A stretch of DNA of 64,000 nt from NCBI GenBank assembly GCA_012861695.1, contig JAAOOA010000026.1:21178001-21242000 (forward strand), read 5' to 3'. Position 1 is the stretch's first letter; the number at the start of each line of letters is the position of its first letter. Shown one piece after another: positions 53,946 to 63,973 of this stretch. The translations under genes were made by a program, and so were the position numbers. The notes beneath the pieces are model-generated. The model worked only from the letters and a program-made list of their open reading frames with translations, ran no database searches and had not been told where the DNA came from. The DNA comes from Trematomus loennbergii (taxonomy: Eukaryota; Chordata; Actinopteri; Perciformes; Nototheniidae).

Positions 53946-54684
53946 TAAGGAAGGGAGTTGTTAATTAATTTAGCAATGCCTTAGCTTGAAGAACAGGGAC
54001 ACAACTAATGACAATAGCATATGGTGGTATATTATTTAGATATTCACACCTTTATCAGAAGAACCAAACCAACATAAAATGAGCTCACAGACAGGCCAGT
54101 TCTGTCTCATTTATCACAATTATTTTTGACATGAGATCTTCATATCGTCCTAGTTTTGTATTTAGTTTCTAGATTTGTAAACAAATCCAGAACCTTTTAA
54201 ATACGTTACCACTTCACAGCACGGTGCGCTGAGTTCTTGTAGTCGAAAAAAGCCCAAGAATAATATAAACTGTACCCTGTGTCCTTCTGTAGTCCATTTA
54301 CTGTTGTTTGTCTTGTCTTACCCCGGCTGATATCTCACTAAATCCAGTTTTAATTGTTCCCTATATTGCCCCTATGCCCTGTAAGGTGTCCTTGGGTGTT
54401 ATGAAAGGCGGCCCCCCAAAATAAATGTATTATTATTATTAAGAAGAACTTGGTGTGGTTTCTATTCTCCTAAAAATGTTTTACGTTCTCCAACAGAAAA
54501 CACAACTCAGCGTACTTTTAAGAAATTGATCTGAATAGGCTTGTCCCCTTATAAGGCAGAAATATGTTTTGAGGCTCTGGACAAAAATGGCTTTTTTGAT
54601 TGTAAAGGTTGCCAACCCCTGGGTGTAGTTTCAATGTTTGCACATGTTTATTCAAGTGTATGAGTGACATAGAGCAAGTGAGAT

Positions 54685-54840
54685 GGCCAGTGGTTCTCAA
54701 ACTTTTTACACAGAGTACCACCTCAAATGATATTGGGCTCTCCTAGTAACACCATCATAGACCTTCCTGGGTACCACCGAGATAAGGATTTAATATGACA
54801 AGCCATATGATGCTCTCATTTGTTAGTGACATTCCACATG
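54685..54840. mobile_element. hAT-like terminus fragment
   Basis: CAGTGGTTCTCAAACTTTTT (54687 on) followed by ACACAGAGTACCACCTC resembles a common hAT MITE end. The right end was not found. 53946-54684 otherwise shows nothing recognised. Confidence 0.45.
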
Positions 54841-54842
54841 CA

Positions 54843-55626
54843 GATAAGATGAGATAAGATAAGATGGTACTTTATTGATCCCAATTTGGGAAAACATTTT
54901 TAGTTACAGCAACATAAGGGAAAAGGCATTTTACAATAAATTAGAAATAAGCAAGAAAAATAAAGAAAATAAAGAAAGAGGAAAATATACATGTTGAGTT
55001 TGGCAGGATATTATATATATCTAATATACATATACATAAATATAAGGCATATGGAATATTAATGTTAAATATTAAATATTGAACAGATTATATATGTGTA
55101 AAATGTACAACGTGGTTATATTCAAGATAAACTATGGAGCAGAGAGTTCTCTTCCAGCCAGAGGTGATTTGTTGTACAGAGTTATGGCAGTGGGCAGGAA
55201 TGTTCAGTGTCCTCCTCTCCACCACAGCTTCAAAGGGGTCCAGCTTGATGCCGAGGACAGACCCAGCTTTCCTGATCAGTTTATTGATCCTGCTGGTGTC
55301 ACCGTCTCTTATGCTGCCCCCCCAGCAGACCGCAGCAAAGAAGAGTGCACTAGCCACAACAGACCGGTAGAAGATCTCCAGCATCTTGCTGCACACGTTG
55401 AAGGATCTCAGCTTCCTCAGAAAATAGAGTCTGCTCATCCCCTTCTTGTGCACAGCGTCAGTGTTGATCCTCCAGTTCAGCCCATTGTCTAAGTGCACTC
55501 CCAGGTACTTGTAGTCCTCCACAACAGCCACATCCTCTCCCAGAATGCACAGGGGTAGAGGAGACGTCCTCACCCTCCTGAAATCAATGACCATCTCTCT
55601 GGTCTTGGCCACATTCAGAATACTCA
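54843..55626 (-). mobile_element. L2-like LINE, 5' truncated
   Basis: Reverse-transcriptase C-terminal part: LNVAKTREMVIDFRRVRTSP, VVEDYKYLGVHLDNGLNWRI, KKGMSRLYFLRKLRSFNVCS, YRSVVASALFFAAVCWGGSI, VVERRTL. It then joins FLPTAITLYNKSPLAGREL in another frame, so an internal deletion removed part of the end. The tail ATCAATAAAGTACC with ATCTTATCTTATCTCATCTT is typical of this fish family. Its 5' end abuts the THAP exon 4 donor. Confidence 0.85.
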
Positions 55627-55627
55627 C

Positions 55628-55690
55628 AACATTAGGCTGAGGTTCATCTTCCGCTCTTCTAGAAGTGGTTGTGCTTCTTGTTGCTTCCGG
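55628..55690 (-). CDS. THAP gene exon 4
   Basis: 63 bases (21 codons), acceptor TTATTTTAG, donor GTGAGTA, both between codons. Low-complexity Ser/Thr/Arg linker, as often follows a THAP domain. Confidence 0.6.
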
Positions 55691-55861
55691 CTAAAATAAA
55701 CATAATTAAAGACATTTTGAGTGTTTAAAATGTGCTGTAATACACAACACATTATTTATTCCTAAACTTGCAGAAAGAAAAACTAAAGTGTGACATTTAA
55801 TCACATATTTATATATCAATCTTATACACCTTGAATTCTTGTTGGCCAATGATACACATAC

Positions 55862-56034
55862 CCTTTGAATATGAGCTGGGAAGTTGAATACTGTTGGCAC
55901 AACACCATCTTTAAGCCGGACAGTCTGCCCCGTCCTGTCAAAGTCCTCACAACTGAAGTGCTCACTGCAGAGCAGTGTCCTGCCTTCTTAGGGCAACTTC
56001 CCACTGCCTCCTCCTCTCTCCGGTTTTGGGAAAC
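55862..56034 (-). CDS. THAP gene exon 3, frame broken
   Basis: Acceptor TTTTTAAG, donor GTATGTG after HIQR. Holds the second half of the THAP zinc finger. A short internal deletion near 55972-55985 shifts frame. Confidence 0.75.
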
Positions 56035-56424
56035 CTTAAAAACATGAGAAAGGTAGCCAGATATATAAATTATTGTCAACATTTTCCTCCCTTCTTTCCT
56101 TTAACATTAAGGGTAAGGACAAAAATACACACCGAAATTATCATATTTTTGGGGTAATTGTATGTATGTATGTAATGTATGTATACTTTAAGAATAAGAC
56201 AACCACACTAAGAGTTATAAAAAAGGTGTCCAAAAGAAACATTAAATAATTGTGTAAAGAAATGGTAGCAACATATTCTAATGAAGCTGGGTCAACAACA
56301 ATCTTGCAATACTATTATCTCACATAGCCCCACTGATCCTGTGTAGCAGAACTTGTAATGTACATACATCCACTAAGTAATTAACGATTATCCTAATTAT
56401 AGTCATAATATTGTCATATCTTAC

Positions 56425-56504
56425 AAGTGAAAGGTAATTCCATGGGTTCTTGTTTCCAGACTGCGGCGATTAGAGCATCCGTAGGCTGCACAAAAGTCCG
56501 GCAT
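56425..56504 (-). CDS. THAP gene exon 2, start of zinc finger
   Basis: ATG at 56504-56502, 26 codons plus two bases, donor GTAAGA. The acceptor TTTACAG at 56517 lies 12 bases upstream. C-x4-C spacing (FCAAYGCSN) is that of THAP proteins. Confidence 0.82.
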
Positions 56505-56831
56505 AGTCAGGTACTTCTGTAAACACAAAGCCAGCAATTTCCTGTATCATAATGTATCTAAATGTAAGATGTTTTTAACAAGCCAAACCACTTGGAAGAA
56601 ATCATGTGTAACTTAAGTTATGTTGAAATGTTAGGTCTCACTCACAGCCTCTTGTTATTAGCCAGCTAATAAATACAACCACACATGACATACATAAAGA
56701 AAATCTGCAATTTCAACATGTCTAAGCATCCTGTATCATAGCCATACTAATAATGTTTATAATAAACCAAACCGTTTGTAAATCAGTCACGATTTCAGCG
56801 AGTTAAGAGTATTTTTGTGCAGATCACTCAC

Positions 56832-56940
56832 CTTACAACAGCTACCATAGCGCGTACCAGAGTAGCTGTTGACTGTAGCAAGATGGCGGCCGGTGAGCTA
56901 CGCTGGAAAATCTCCCATGAGCCATCTAGTGTTTATATAT
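56832..56940 (-). promoter_or_regulatory. THAP gene promoter and non-coding exon 1
   Basis: On the minus strand GGCCGCCATCTTGC (56878-56891) is a YY1-type start-site motif, followed by a leader and donor GTGAGTGA at 56831. A short upstream frame starting MVAVV would end in exon 2. A transposon end begins at 56952. Confidence 0.55.
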
Positions 56941-56951
56941 ATCTATGCTTC

Positions 56952-57401
56952 TGACTACCCGATCCGCATCCGATCCGCATTGCGCATGTGCGAGATGGTC
57001 CGCCATTTGGACAACTCCTTACGGCAACTCAAATAGGACATTTGACGTCTAGACGGCTGCCCGATTTGCATTGTGCATGTGCGAGTCATAAACGTCTCAA
57101 ATATCTATACAAAAATCTTTTATGTAATTGTATTTCATTTGAAATAAAATGAAGGACATTCACAGTTGTAATGTAATTAGATATCAATTATTAATGCCAT
57201 ACATTTTTGCATACATTCACAATCATTTATCTCTCTCGTTCAGATTAATATTGTCGTTTTTTTTTTGTTTTCCTTCTCTGCTTTGCCAAACGCCACTGTG
57301 TCAAGTGTCCTATTTGAGTTTCCGTATGTAGTTGTCAAATATGGCGGACCATCTCGCACATGCGCAATGCGGATCGGGTAGGGATGCGGATCGGGTAGTC
57401 A
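56952..57401. mobile_element. Non-autonomous DNA transposon with about 100-bp inverted ends
   Basis: TGACTACCCGATCCGCATCC with GCATTGCGCATGTGCGAGAT at the left pairs with the inverted right end, which has an extra CCTACCCGATCCGCAT unit. No clear target duplication. Parts of its interior (GCTTTGCCAAACGCCACTGT) recur at 60620-60650. Confidence 0.65.
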
Positions 57402-57419
57402 CAGCCACTATTTCAAGGA

Positions 57420-57780
57420 TACTACGTCATTGAATCCCGCCGAAGGACTGTTCCAATGTCCAGTATGCTTGGACTTCTGCCGAGGCCGGCGTACTTTGTT
57501 GCGGGAAAATTTCGAAGCTGCACATGTGTAGCCTCCGCGGTCTTAAAATCCCCACAATGCTTTGCGTATGGACCAATTTCCCAAATCTTTGGCGGAAAAT
57601 GTAAGACGGGGCCTCTCAATGACGCACACCTGCACACACTTGCTAGCCTGTTCCATTCTTCGTTCTCGGAATGCCAGGAAGGATCCTTGCCTAGCCTCTG
57701 ATGGACCTGACTCGCAAGACAAGGAAGCGTCCTCGACATTGAGAAACACCCACTGCTTTAGTAAATAATGTCATTTTAAA
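57420..57780. other. Probable unclassified repeat
   Basis: Open on both strands (81 and 105 codons) but without domain, start context or splice sites. GC-rich text resembles the neighbouring repeats. I do not support a gene. Confidence 0.35.
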
Positions 57781-57911
57781 GTTCCGGTGTTGTGTCAAAT
57801 TATGCACCCCCACCGTGAAATGCACCCCGTGTCACGCGCATTTCTAAATGAAACGTTTAGACCTTAAAACAATGCTTAAAATGAAAAGTAAACGTCCAGG
57901 GTTTTTTTAAT

Positions 57912-57981
57912 GGGTGCATAGCGTGGCAAACATATGCTGACAAAGACTATTGTCAGCATATGTTTGCCACGTTATGCACCC
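57912..57981. repeat. 31-base hairpin, 8-base loop
   Basis: Arms 57912-57942 and 57951-57981 (GGGTGCATAGCGTGGCAAAC and onward) pair with one mismatch. ATGCACCCCC-type motifs at 57801 and, inverted, at 58106-58114 may be ends of a small palindromic element. Confidence 0.8.
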
Positions 57982-58117
57982 CTTGCTATCTTATTTAATA
58001 AAAGTGTCACATTCATGAAATGTGCTCCATTTATTTGTACTAGTCCTACAACTATACCCTCAAAAATGCTTGAGGGTGGGATTAATAAAAGCATATTTTT
58101 TGGGGGGGTGCATTGCT

Positions 58118-58345
58118 GAAAACCATTTCCGGGTCACTACCGGACGACAGAGGATTCGAGGAGTCGAGGAGGGGTCCTTCTCAGGTCGATTAAATGGAAT
58201 CCTTGCGTCCCTCACTTGCGTCGTTTCCCTGCGTTTAGTCCTTCCCACCAGGGAAGCATGGAGAGACGCAAGGAAACCACGAGAAGCAGGGAAACGAGTT
58301 TTAAGAGCAATGGGACGTCCTTTCCTCCGGAGCGTCACGTGAAGC
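58118..58345. repeat. GC-rich dispersed repeat, copy 3
   Basis: CATTTCCGGGTCACTACCGG and GAGGAGTCGAGGAGGGGTCC match copy 1 inverted. GGGTCCTTCTCAGGTCGATTA recurs at 60678. Confidence 0.55.
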
Positions 58346-58399
58346 GACGTCCGTTTGTGATGACACCGCACAGCTGATGTCTGACAGCAGCTCTGTCCC

Positions 58400-58990
58400 C
58401 GTTGTTTTCACACACACCTCTGCCTCTGTTAGTACACATTTACTGACATATACATTTGTATCATCTGTTGCAGAACCAAATAAATAAAATAAAATAAGAA
58501 CTCATTCTCAAAACGCCATTCTAAAAACAATAGTTAGATTAATATTGATTAGAGTGCACAATAGAAATAAAATAATTCAGAGAAGAAAAAGAGATATGTT
58601 ATCTATCAAAACCCAGTTAGATTAACATTCATTGGATTGCACACTTTGTTTGTTTGTGTGGATATGTAGCAAATTAACATTTTAAATAGCACTTAATGAC
58701 TGACTGAATGGAAATGACAATAAATGAAAATGTAAAACGAAAAAGCGATCATGAAAATGTTTCCAATAAATAAATAAAATAATTTTTCACCACTTTGTTG
58801 TTCAGATATATCACATATTTGTAACTGAATGATGCATTAATTGAAACAAAAACACAGTATAAACTGAGGAGTGAGTCCCGTGAGTTTCATGTGTTTTCTT
58901 CACTCCGCTGGGAAACTGCTCTCATGTCAAGAAGCAACAGATCAGTGGATGCGCTGCATCGTCCAATCAGTGAGCGATACACAGTAAGGG
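58400..58990. other. Intergenic, nothing recognised
   Basis: AT-rich DNA with short frames only. Confidence 0.5.
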
Positions 58991-58999
58991 AGCGAGGAG

Positions 59000-59235
59000 A
59001 GTGAGGATTTCACCGGAGGATGGTCTGGTGGTTCCTCGGTTATCGCTCCTTCATTATCGCTCCTCGCTCCTCGATCCTCGGTCCTCTGGCAGAAATAAGA
59101 GCCATGGGACGCTACTCAAGATGGCGCAGACAAATCAACTTCCGGTGATACCGACGACCGACGACCGAGGAAATGAAAATAGTCGACCTGAGAAGGACCC
59201 GAGGGGAAATTAGAAAAATAAGAAAGGCCCTCGGA
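59000..59235. repeat. GC-rich dispersed repeat, copy 4
   Basis: ATCGCTCCTCGCTCCTCGAT, CCTCGGTCCTC and GTCGACCTGAGAAGGACCC match the other copies. Confidence 0.5.
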
Positions 59236-59238
59236 GTC

Positions 59239-59935
59239 GGCTTCTTCTTCTTCTTCTCTCGTTTTTGGGGGATTGCAAACCATTTTAAGGTGCATACCGC
59301 CACCTACTGTACAAGAGTGTGAATCACCACATCATCCTATCACCACTTTTGGAAATACCACTTTATTTACGTTGTTTTAAATTCTTCCAATCAATCCTGT
59401 TTCACTCAAATACTTAAGAATGGCCTTCCTGTTAGCTCTTACCCCCTCACCTTCTGTTCTCAGTATCCCCATCAGGCTCCACTCCCTTCCTGCCTCTCTG
59501 ACCCTGTCTCTTAGTTTATCCCTCTCTGTTTTGTACATGTTGCAGTGTAATATGAAGTGTTCCACATTTTCTTTCATCCACACCCCCTGCATTCTTCAAT
59601 TTCGCTTTTCCCCATTATAAACATTGTGCTGTTTAATCCTGTATGATCCAGTCTGAGTCTAGTGATGATGATCTCCTCCCGTCTGTTCCTTTCTCTATAG
59701 ATCTTTATTATGACTGATTTATGTAACTTGTGGTATCTCCTCCCTTTCTGATCTTCCTCCCACCTTTTCTGCCATATTTACATATCCTTCTTCTTAATTA
59801 TTGCTTTTCCTTCTCCTTTTCCAAGTTAAACTGTTATTGCTATTTCCTTCTGTAACGCATCTTTTGCTAACTTAGCATGCTCATTCCCTTGAACCCCCTC
59901 ATGTGCATGGGCCCGGCTAAAATAACTGGATCGCC
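59239..59935 (-). mobile_element. I-like LINE relic (RNase H and C-terminal end)
   Basis: Minus strand, several frames: EEIIITRLRLDHTGLNSTMF, ENVEHFILHCNMYKTERDKL, AILKYLSETGLIGRI, stop. The tail CAGTAGGTGGCGGTATGCAC, then GAGAAGAAGAAGAAG, is the end of fish I/Nimb-type LINEs. The upstream part is decayed, with RNase H-like AHEG/GNE remnants. Confidence 0.7.
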
Positions 59936-60340
59936 TAGGCAGGTGGCATAAATGTTAAATTATCCAGTTCAACTGTCTTCCACATATTAAGGATTCAAAA
60001 CAGCAATGTGTAAGATATGGCTAGTAATTGACAATTTCAACAGAATGTGAAGAGGTTACAGTCTTGAGGCCATGTCCAATATGTTTATGTTTTGTTTGAT
60101 TAAATCTACTGAAATGATTATTCAATGACTAAATTATTCTTAATTACTGTCATTACATCATGGGTTTGCATTGCAATATTAGAACGCATAAAACCCAACT
60201 TTATTTCTTCTAAGTTGCGGGTGTTCATTGTTTAGAAGTCCGCTGTGTTTCATCCAAGCTTCCACTTTGTGCTCCGATAATGCTGAAAGTATCTGTTGTA
60301 TGCTTTACCTGCTGTAACAAAAGTGTAATTCACTATATAT

Positions 60341-60563
60341 TAACTCTTTTTATTGGGTTCATTTAATTGGGTTAAGTACATTGTCAGAATAAGTGAGAAA
60401 TTGATTTAACTTCTGTTAGACAGCTATCATACTGAATACATATTTACTGTGAATGTATGCAAAAATGTATGGCATATAGCTGTCTAACAGAAGTTAAATC
60501 CATTTCTCACTTATTCTGACAATGTACTTAACCACAAATAAAAGAACCCAATAAAAAGAGTTA
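60341..60563. repeat. Large palindrome, arms about 88 bases
   Basis: TAACTCTTTTTATTGGGTTC at the left and GAACCCAATAAAAAGAGTTA at the right. Arms extend through TACATTGTCAGAATAAGTGA and TAACTTCTGTTAGACAGCTA with few differences. Likely a foldback MITE. Confidence 0.8.
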
Positions 60564-60907
60564 TTAAATAATAGTGAAGTCACGTTGTAATAACAATAAC
60601 TAATCTCTCTCGGTTCTTTTTCTGCTTTGCCAAAAGCCACTGTGTCAAGTGTCCTAGTACATTTGCCATATGGCCGTGGGTCCTTCTCAGGTCGATTAAA
60701 TTAGGCGCGTTCACACCAAGTACTTTTCCCACAGTAGTTCCTGAGAACTTTAGTTCATGAGAGTTCTTTTAGTTCTGACGAACTAAAGCAGATCGCGTTC
60801 ACACCAAAATGAGTTCCTGGGGGTGGATTAGGCAAATGAGCCGCTGACGTCACTTCTTCTTCTTCTGCTTAGCTTTTCCTGGCAGGCCGCAAACAACTTC
60901 ACGGCGA

Positions 60908-60974
60908 GTACAGTAGGTGGCGGTATGCACCTTAAAGTTGCAATCCGCCAAAAAACTGAGAGAAGAAGAAAAAA
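60908..60974 (+). mobile_element. I-like LINE 3' tail
   Basis: ACAGTAGGTGGCGGTATGCA followed by GAGAGAAGAAGAAAA, the same tail as at 59239 in the opposite orientation. No coding part. Confidence 0.6.
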
Positions 60975-61281
60975 AACTTCCGCTTCCGCTGTATGCTTCT
61001 GTTTACCTTCCGATCTCAGTCAGACACGCTATGGAGTTGACTGAAGTTGTGGTTTTGGTGCGGAGTTATTTAAGCCAATAACTCAGCCACAAATACAGAT
61101 CGCGGTTAAGAAGCCTTAACAAAAGGACTGGACGGCGACAAGCACACGCTATGGACATGTTATGACCGTTATCACGCCCAAAAGAACAGCAATGGTACGT
61201 TCAGTAAATCACATTAATACTATCTAATGTAGGATTTATGGAGTTATGTCGGGCTAATTTGTGTCTTTGTATGTGTTCCAG

Positions 61282-61463
61282 ATATGCGGTGCTTGAAGCG
61301 AAACGACTGCAACATGGACAATATCAAAATCCAGGTGGCAGCATGTTGCGTATTGCATAACCTGTGTGAGCGTCGTGGTGATGAGTACAGGGAGGAATGG
61401 ACTGCCTTACCGGCGACCCAGCTTGATGACAACCATTCATATTTTTTTGTTTATTACAAATGA
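61282..61463 (+). pseudogene. Harbinger-type transposase, last exon
   Basis: After the acceptor TGTTCCAG it reads MRCLKRNDCNMDNIKIQVAA, CCVLHNLCERRGDEYREEW, and stops at 61461-61463. ..RC(L)LKRND...ACCVLHN(I/L)CE is the conserved end of DDE_4 (HARBI1-like) transposases. Upstream exons with the catalytic residues are absent. Confidence 0.72.
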
Positions 61464-61629
61464 AAGTAAAATCAAAACAGTAGTATCAAAACAATATAAT
61501 AACAGTGGCTATATATATATATATATTATATATAAAATAACAATAGATATAGAACATAGAGTGCAAAGTGAAGTGTCAGTATTAATAACAGTGGCATATA
61601 TATATAATCACAATAATACAAAATGAACT

Positions 61630-61765
61630 GTCCCAGGTGTAGGCAATTTGGGGTAAAGTGTCTTGCCCAGGGACACAACGACATGCTGACTGCAGTGGGG
61701 TTTGAACCTGTGCTCCCCTGATCCGAACACCAACGCACCAGACCACTGCACCACACGCCTCCCAA
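61630..61765 (-). mobile_element. tRNA-derived SINE, head and body
   Basis: Reverse complement of the 37306 copy from GGGAGGCGTGTGG to the CCCCAAATTGCC body, lacking the tail. B box GGTTCAAACCC reversed near 61697-61707. Confidence 0.75.
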
Positions 61766-61833
61766 CAAGTCATTGTACAGTTTATGAACGACGACAAGTT
61801 TTTCTTAATTTTTGTATTGAAGGCCTGTTGGAT

Positions 61834-62060
61834 TTAATCAGCTCGCTTAGCACTGCCAGAAGCCCAGCCTGAAAGGTATTTTGTTGCTCCACCTGGCACC
61901 ATGAGCGGCTGGTCGTCCGATTCCTGGGCCTTGTGTGAATGCAGCAGCCGTTCGTCGTGCATCTCCTTGACACGCAGGTCCTCATTCTCCTTGCTGACCA
62001 CGGCACGGCAGTCCATCGCCATGATGGTGTCAAGGAAGCTGTCATCCCGTGCCCGCTTTC
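61834..62060 (-). pseudogene. Harbinger accessory-protein-like last exon
   Basis: Acceptor CACCTTAG, then GKRARDDSFLDTIMAMDCRA, VVSKENEDLRVKEMHDERLL, ending SAKRAD with TAA at 61836-61834. Fish Harbinger elements carry a second Myb/MADF-like gene whose end often reads (R)RDDSFLD-I-AMD; this fits by memory and position. No upstream exon found. Confidence 0.45.
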
Positions 62061-62189
62061 CTAAGGTGAAATATGCAAGATACAAGATCAGTTTAATCGC
62101 AACAACGACACAACATTGTCCAAATACCAGAAGGGGAGCAGCCCATAACAGAGAGCCCCCCACGTCAGAGTCATCACTGTGGGCGATCT

Positions 62190-62866
62190 CCACCTCTGAG
62201 GCCCAATCCCAAACCACTCCCTCGACCCTACCCCTCACTAGTCGTCTCACTCTCAGGTCAACGAGGCTCCCTCCTGTCAGATGGAGGGAGTAAATACAGC
62301 GGCAAACTTTGGGACAAACTCCCCTCTCTCCGGCAGAAACAGGAAATGCCGTAACTGTATGTAACAACGGTTTCAAATCAGCTTCTCTTAGACAAAAAAT
62401 GTAAATTAATAACTCAAATAAAACTCCAAACATCTTTCATTGTGTTACTTTTTCTGTAAAGCTCTTTTAGTTTTAAACCTGATGTTTATAAGTTTCTTAG
62501 TTTTTGCAACAGTCTGTAAATATACACAACTTTATAATAAAATGCACACATTTACCTTTTTCTAGACTAAACACAGGTAGATCCTAAGTTAAAATATGAG
62601 GTTATCATGAGGTTGTTAACATCGCAATTTATCAGTGGATGTTTGCTGGAACTACTTTTTAACAGCGTGTTTCCTGACGGACACACACAGCGTGACTCCG
62701 GTCAGGTAGAGACCGGTCTCAAGTCAGCACCGATGCAGACTCGCTGTTTGAGGGCTTGATAGCCCACTCCCCCTCCACACCTCTCCACACTCGTTGGTTT
62801 GGAACAGCACTTAATGTGGCGGACCCTCCGCGCGAACGGAGGGGTAGTGTGTAGGGGTAGGGTGTA
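62190..62866. mobile_element. Possible DNA transposon with TACCCCT-rich ends
   Basis: Left CCTCGACCCTACCCCTCACT and right GTGTGTAGGGGTAGGGTGTAG are roughly inverted. Neither ends nor target are defined. Confidence 0.3.
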
Positions 62867-62977
62867 GCATGTCGTTGTGTCCCCGAGACACTTCACCCCA
62901 AAGTGCTCCTGTGGGGATTGCCCACAGTATTGAGTAGGTAAGCTTTGGATAAAAGCGTCTAACAAGTGACATGTAAG
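62866..62977 (+). mobile_element. SINE, 5' truncated
   Basis: AGCATGTCGTTGTGTCCCCG to TGGATAAAAGCGTCTAACAA, the body and tail of the 37306 family. Small deletions in GGGCAAGACAC and GTCGCTTTGG. Confidence 0.75.
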
Positions 62978-63196
62978 GATTCAAAAAGCTTTTGGTGGCC
63001 ATATTGAATAACAAACCAATGTGGTTTACTTGTTATCCACAGTTTAGCTGCTAAATGTTACCTTTACAAAGCTACGCTGAAAACACAGCAAAGTTCATAT
63101 AACGGTATTAGGTTAGTTGAAACTAATATTTTTATAGTTAAACTCAACACTTTTCTTTGTGCTCCACATATCTAAATGTATAAAGTGTGTTTTCAC

Positions 63197-63377
63197 CTCC
63201 GTTCCCTCCTGTTTGCTGCAGTATGGCAGCAGCGGTCAGGATGGGATCCTCTGTGATCAGATAGTGGTCCTGATGGTGTCCGCTGACCGGGCGCAGGCTG
63301 CCTACTCTCAGCGGGGGGGAACTGAACGTGGAAACTGTGTTTCTCTGAGGGATCCTCCATGTAGTCTGAGAAGCCTT
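63197..63377 (-). CDS. Unassigned candidate exon
   Basis: 181 bases between acceptor TTTCCTCAG and donor GTGAAAAC. One frame is open throughout (RPVSGHHQDHYLITEDPILT, AAAILQQ) and a second reads EGFSDYMEDPSEKHSFHVQF at the start. Both look protein-like, so a frame break at the C run at 63312-63318 is possible. I do not recognise the product. It could be the 3' part of a gene extending beyond the window. Confidence 0.35.
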
Positions 63378-63564
63378 CTGAGGAAACAAGGTCAAACTAT
63401 TTAGGATAATACTATGAGAAGGAACAATGTTTATGCAGTAAATAGAATTTCAATTACATTTCTACTTAAATGTGTAAAAATATTGGAACATCAGTCTTTG
63501 TGGCATGCAGGTAATCAACTGTTTAAGCTTTTATCATTAACATGTAGAATGAATGTTGCAAATT

Positions 63565-63973
63565 ACAGTACAAACTAACACACACATACAGTACAAATTA
63601 ACACAAACATACAGTACAAACTAACACACACATACAGTACAAACTAACACACACATACAGTACAAACTAACACACACATACAGTACAAACTAACACACAT
63701 ACAGTACAAACTAACACACACATACAGTACAAACTAACACACAAACTAACACACAGTACAAATTAACACACACATACAGTACAAACTAACACACACATAC
63801 AGTACAAACTAACACACACATACAGTACAAACTAACACACAAACTAACACACACATACAGTACAAATTAACACACACATACAGTACAAACTAACACACAC
63901 ATACAGTACAAACTAACACACACATACAGTACAAACTAACACACAAACTAACACACACATACAGTACAAACTA
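63565..63973. repeat. 23-bp minisatellite
   Basis: About 17 units of ACAGTACAAACTAACACACA plus CAT, with variants (ACAAATTAAC; shortened CACAAACTAACACACA units). No spacers of unique sequence, so not a CRISPR array. Confidence 0.95.

Larger units (their letters stand above)
55628..56930 (-). pseudogene. THAP-domain gene fragment, exons 1-4
   Basis: Seen: four exons in phase. Exon 2 opens MPDFCAAYGCSNRRSLETRT, HGITFH; exon 3 gives [17 protein letters not shown] and, in another frame, [37 protein letters not shown]; exon 4 gives PEATRSTTTSRRAEDEPQPN, V. Known: these are the marks of a THAP zinc finger (C-x2-4-C ... CSEHF, AVPTIF-like box), a DNA-binding domain of cell-cycle regulators and P-element transposases. 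Exon 3 is 173 bases where phase needs 2 more bases modulo 3, and a stretch between ALRR and LCSEHF is missing. An L2-like LINE begins at the exon 4 donor and no later exon is seen. It could be a host gene relic or a P-type transposon start. Confidence 0.78.
60694..62060. mobile_element. PIF/Harbinger element remnant with two gene ends
   Basis: Starts at TTA/GGCGCGTTCACACCAAGTAC, a Harbinger-type end and target. Contains a transposase C-terminal exon (+) and a convergent exon (-) of an accessory-type protein. A LINE tail (60908-60974) and a SINE (61630-61765) are inserted. Transposase core and right terminus are missing. Confidence 0.5.

Noticed and set aside
57422..57739. 105-codon minus-strand frame
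   Set aside because: Open on both strands in GC-rich repeat-like DNA, with no splice sites or family match.
63565..63973. Regular 23-bp repeats as a possible CRISPR array
   Set aside because: Units are contiguous with no unique spacers, and the DNA is vertebrate. It is a minisatellite.
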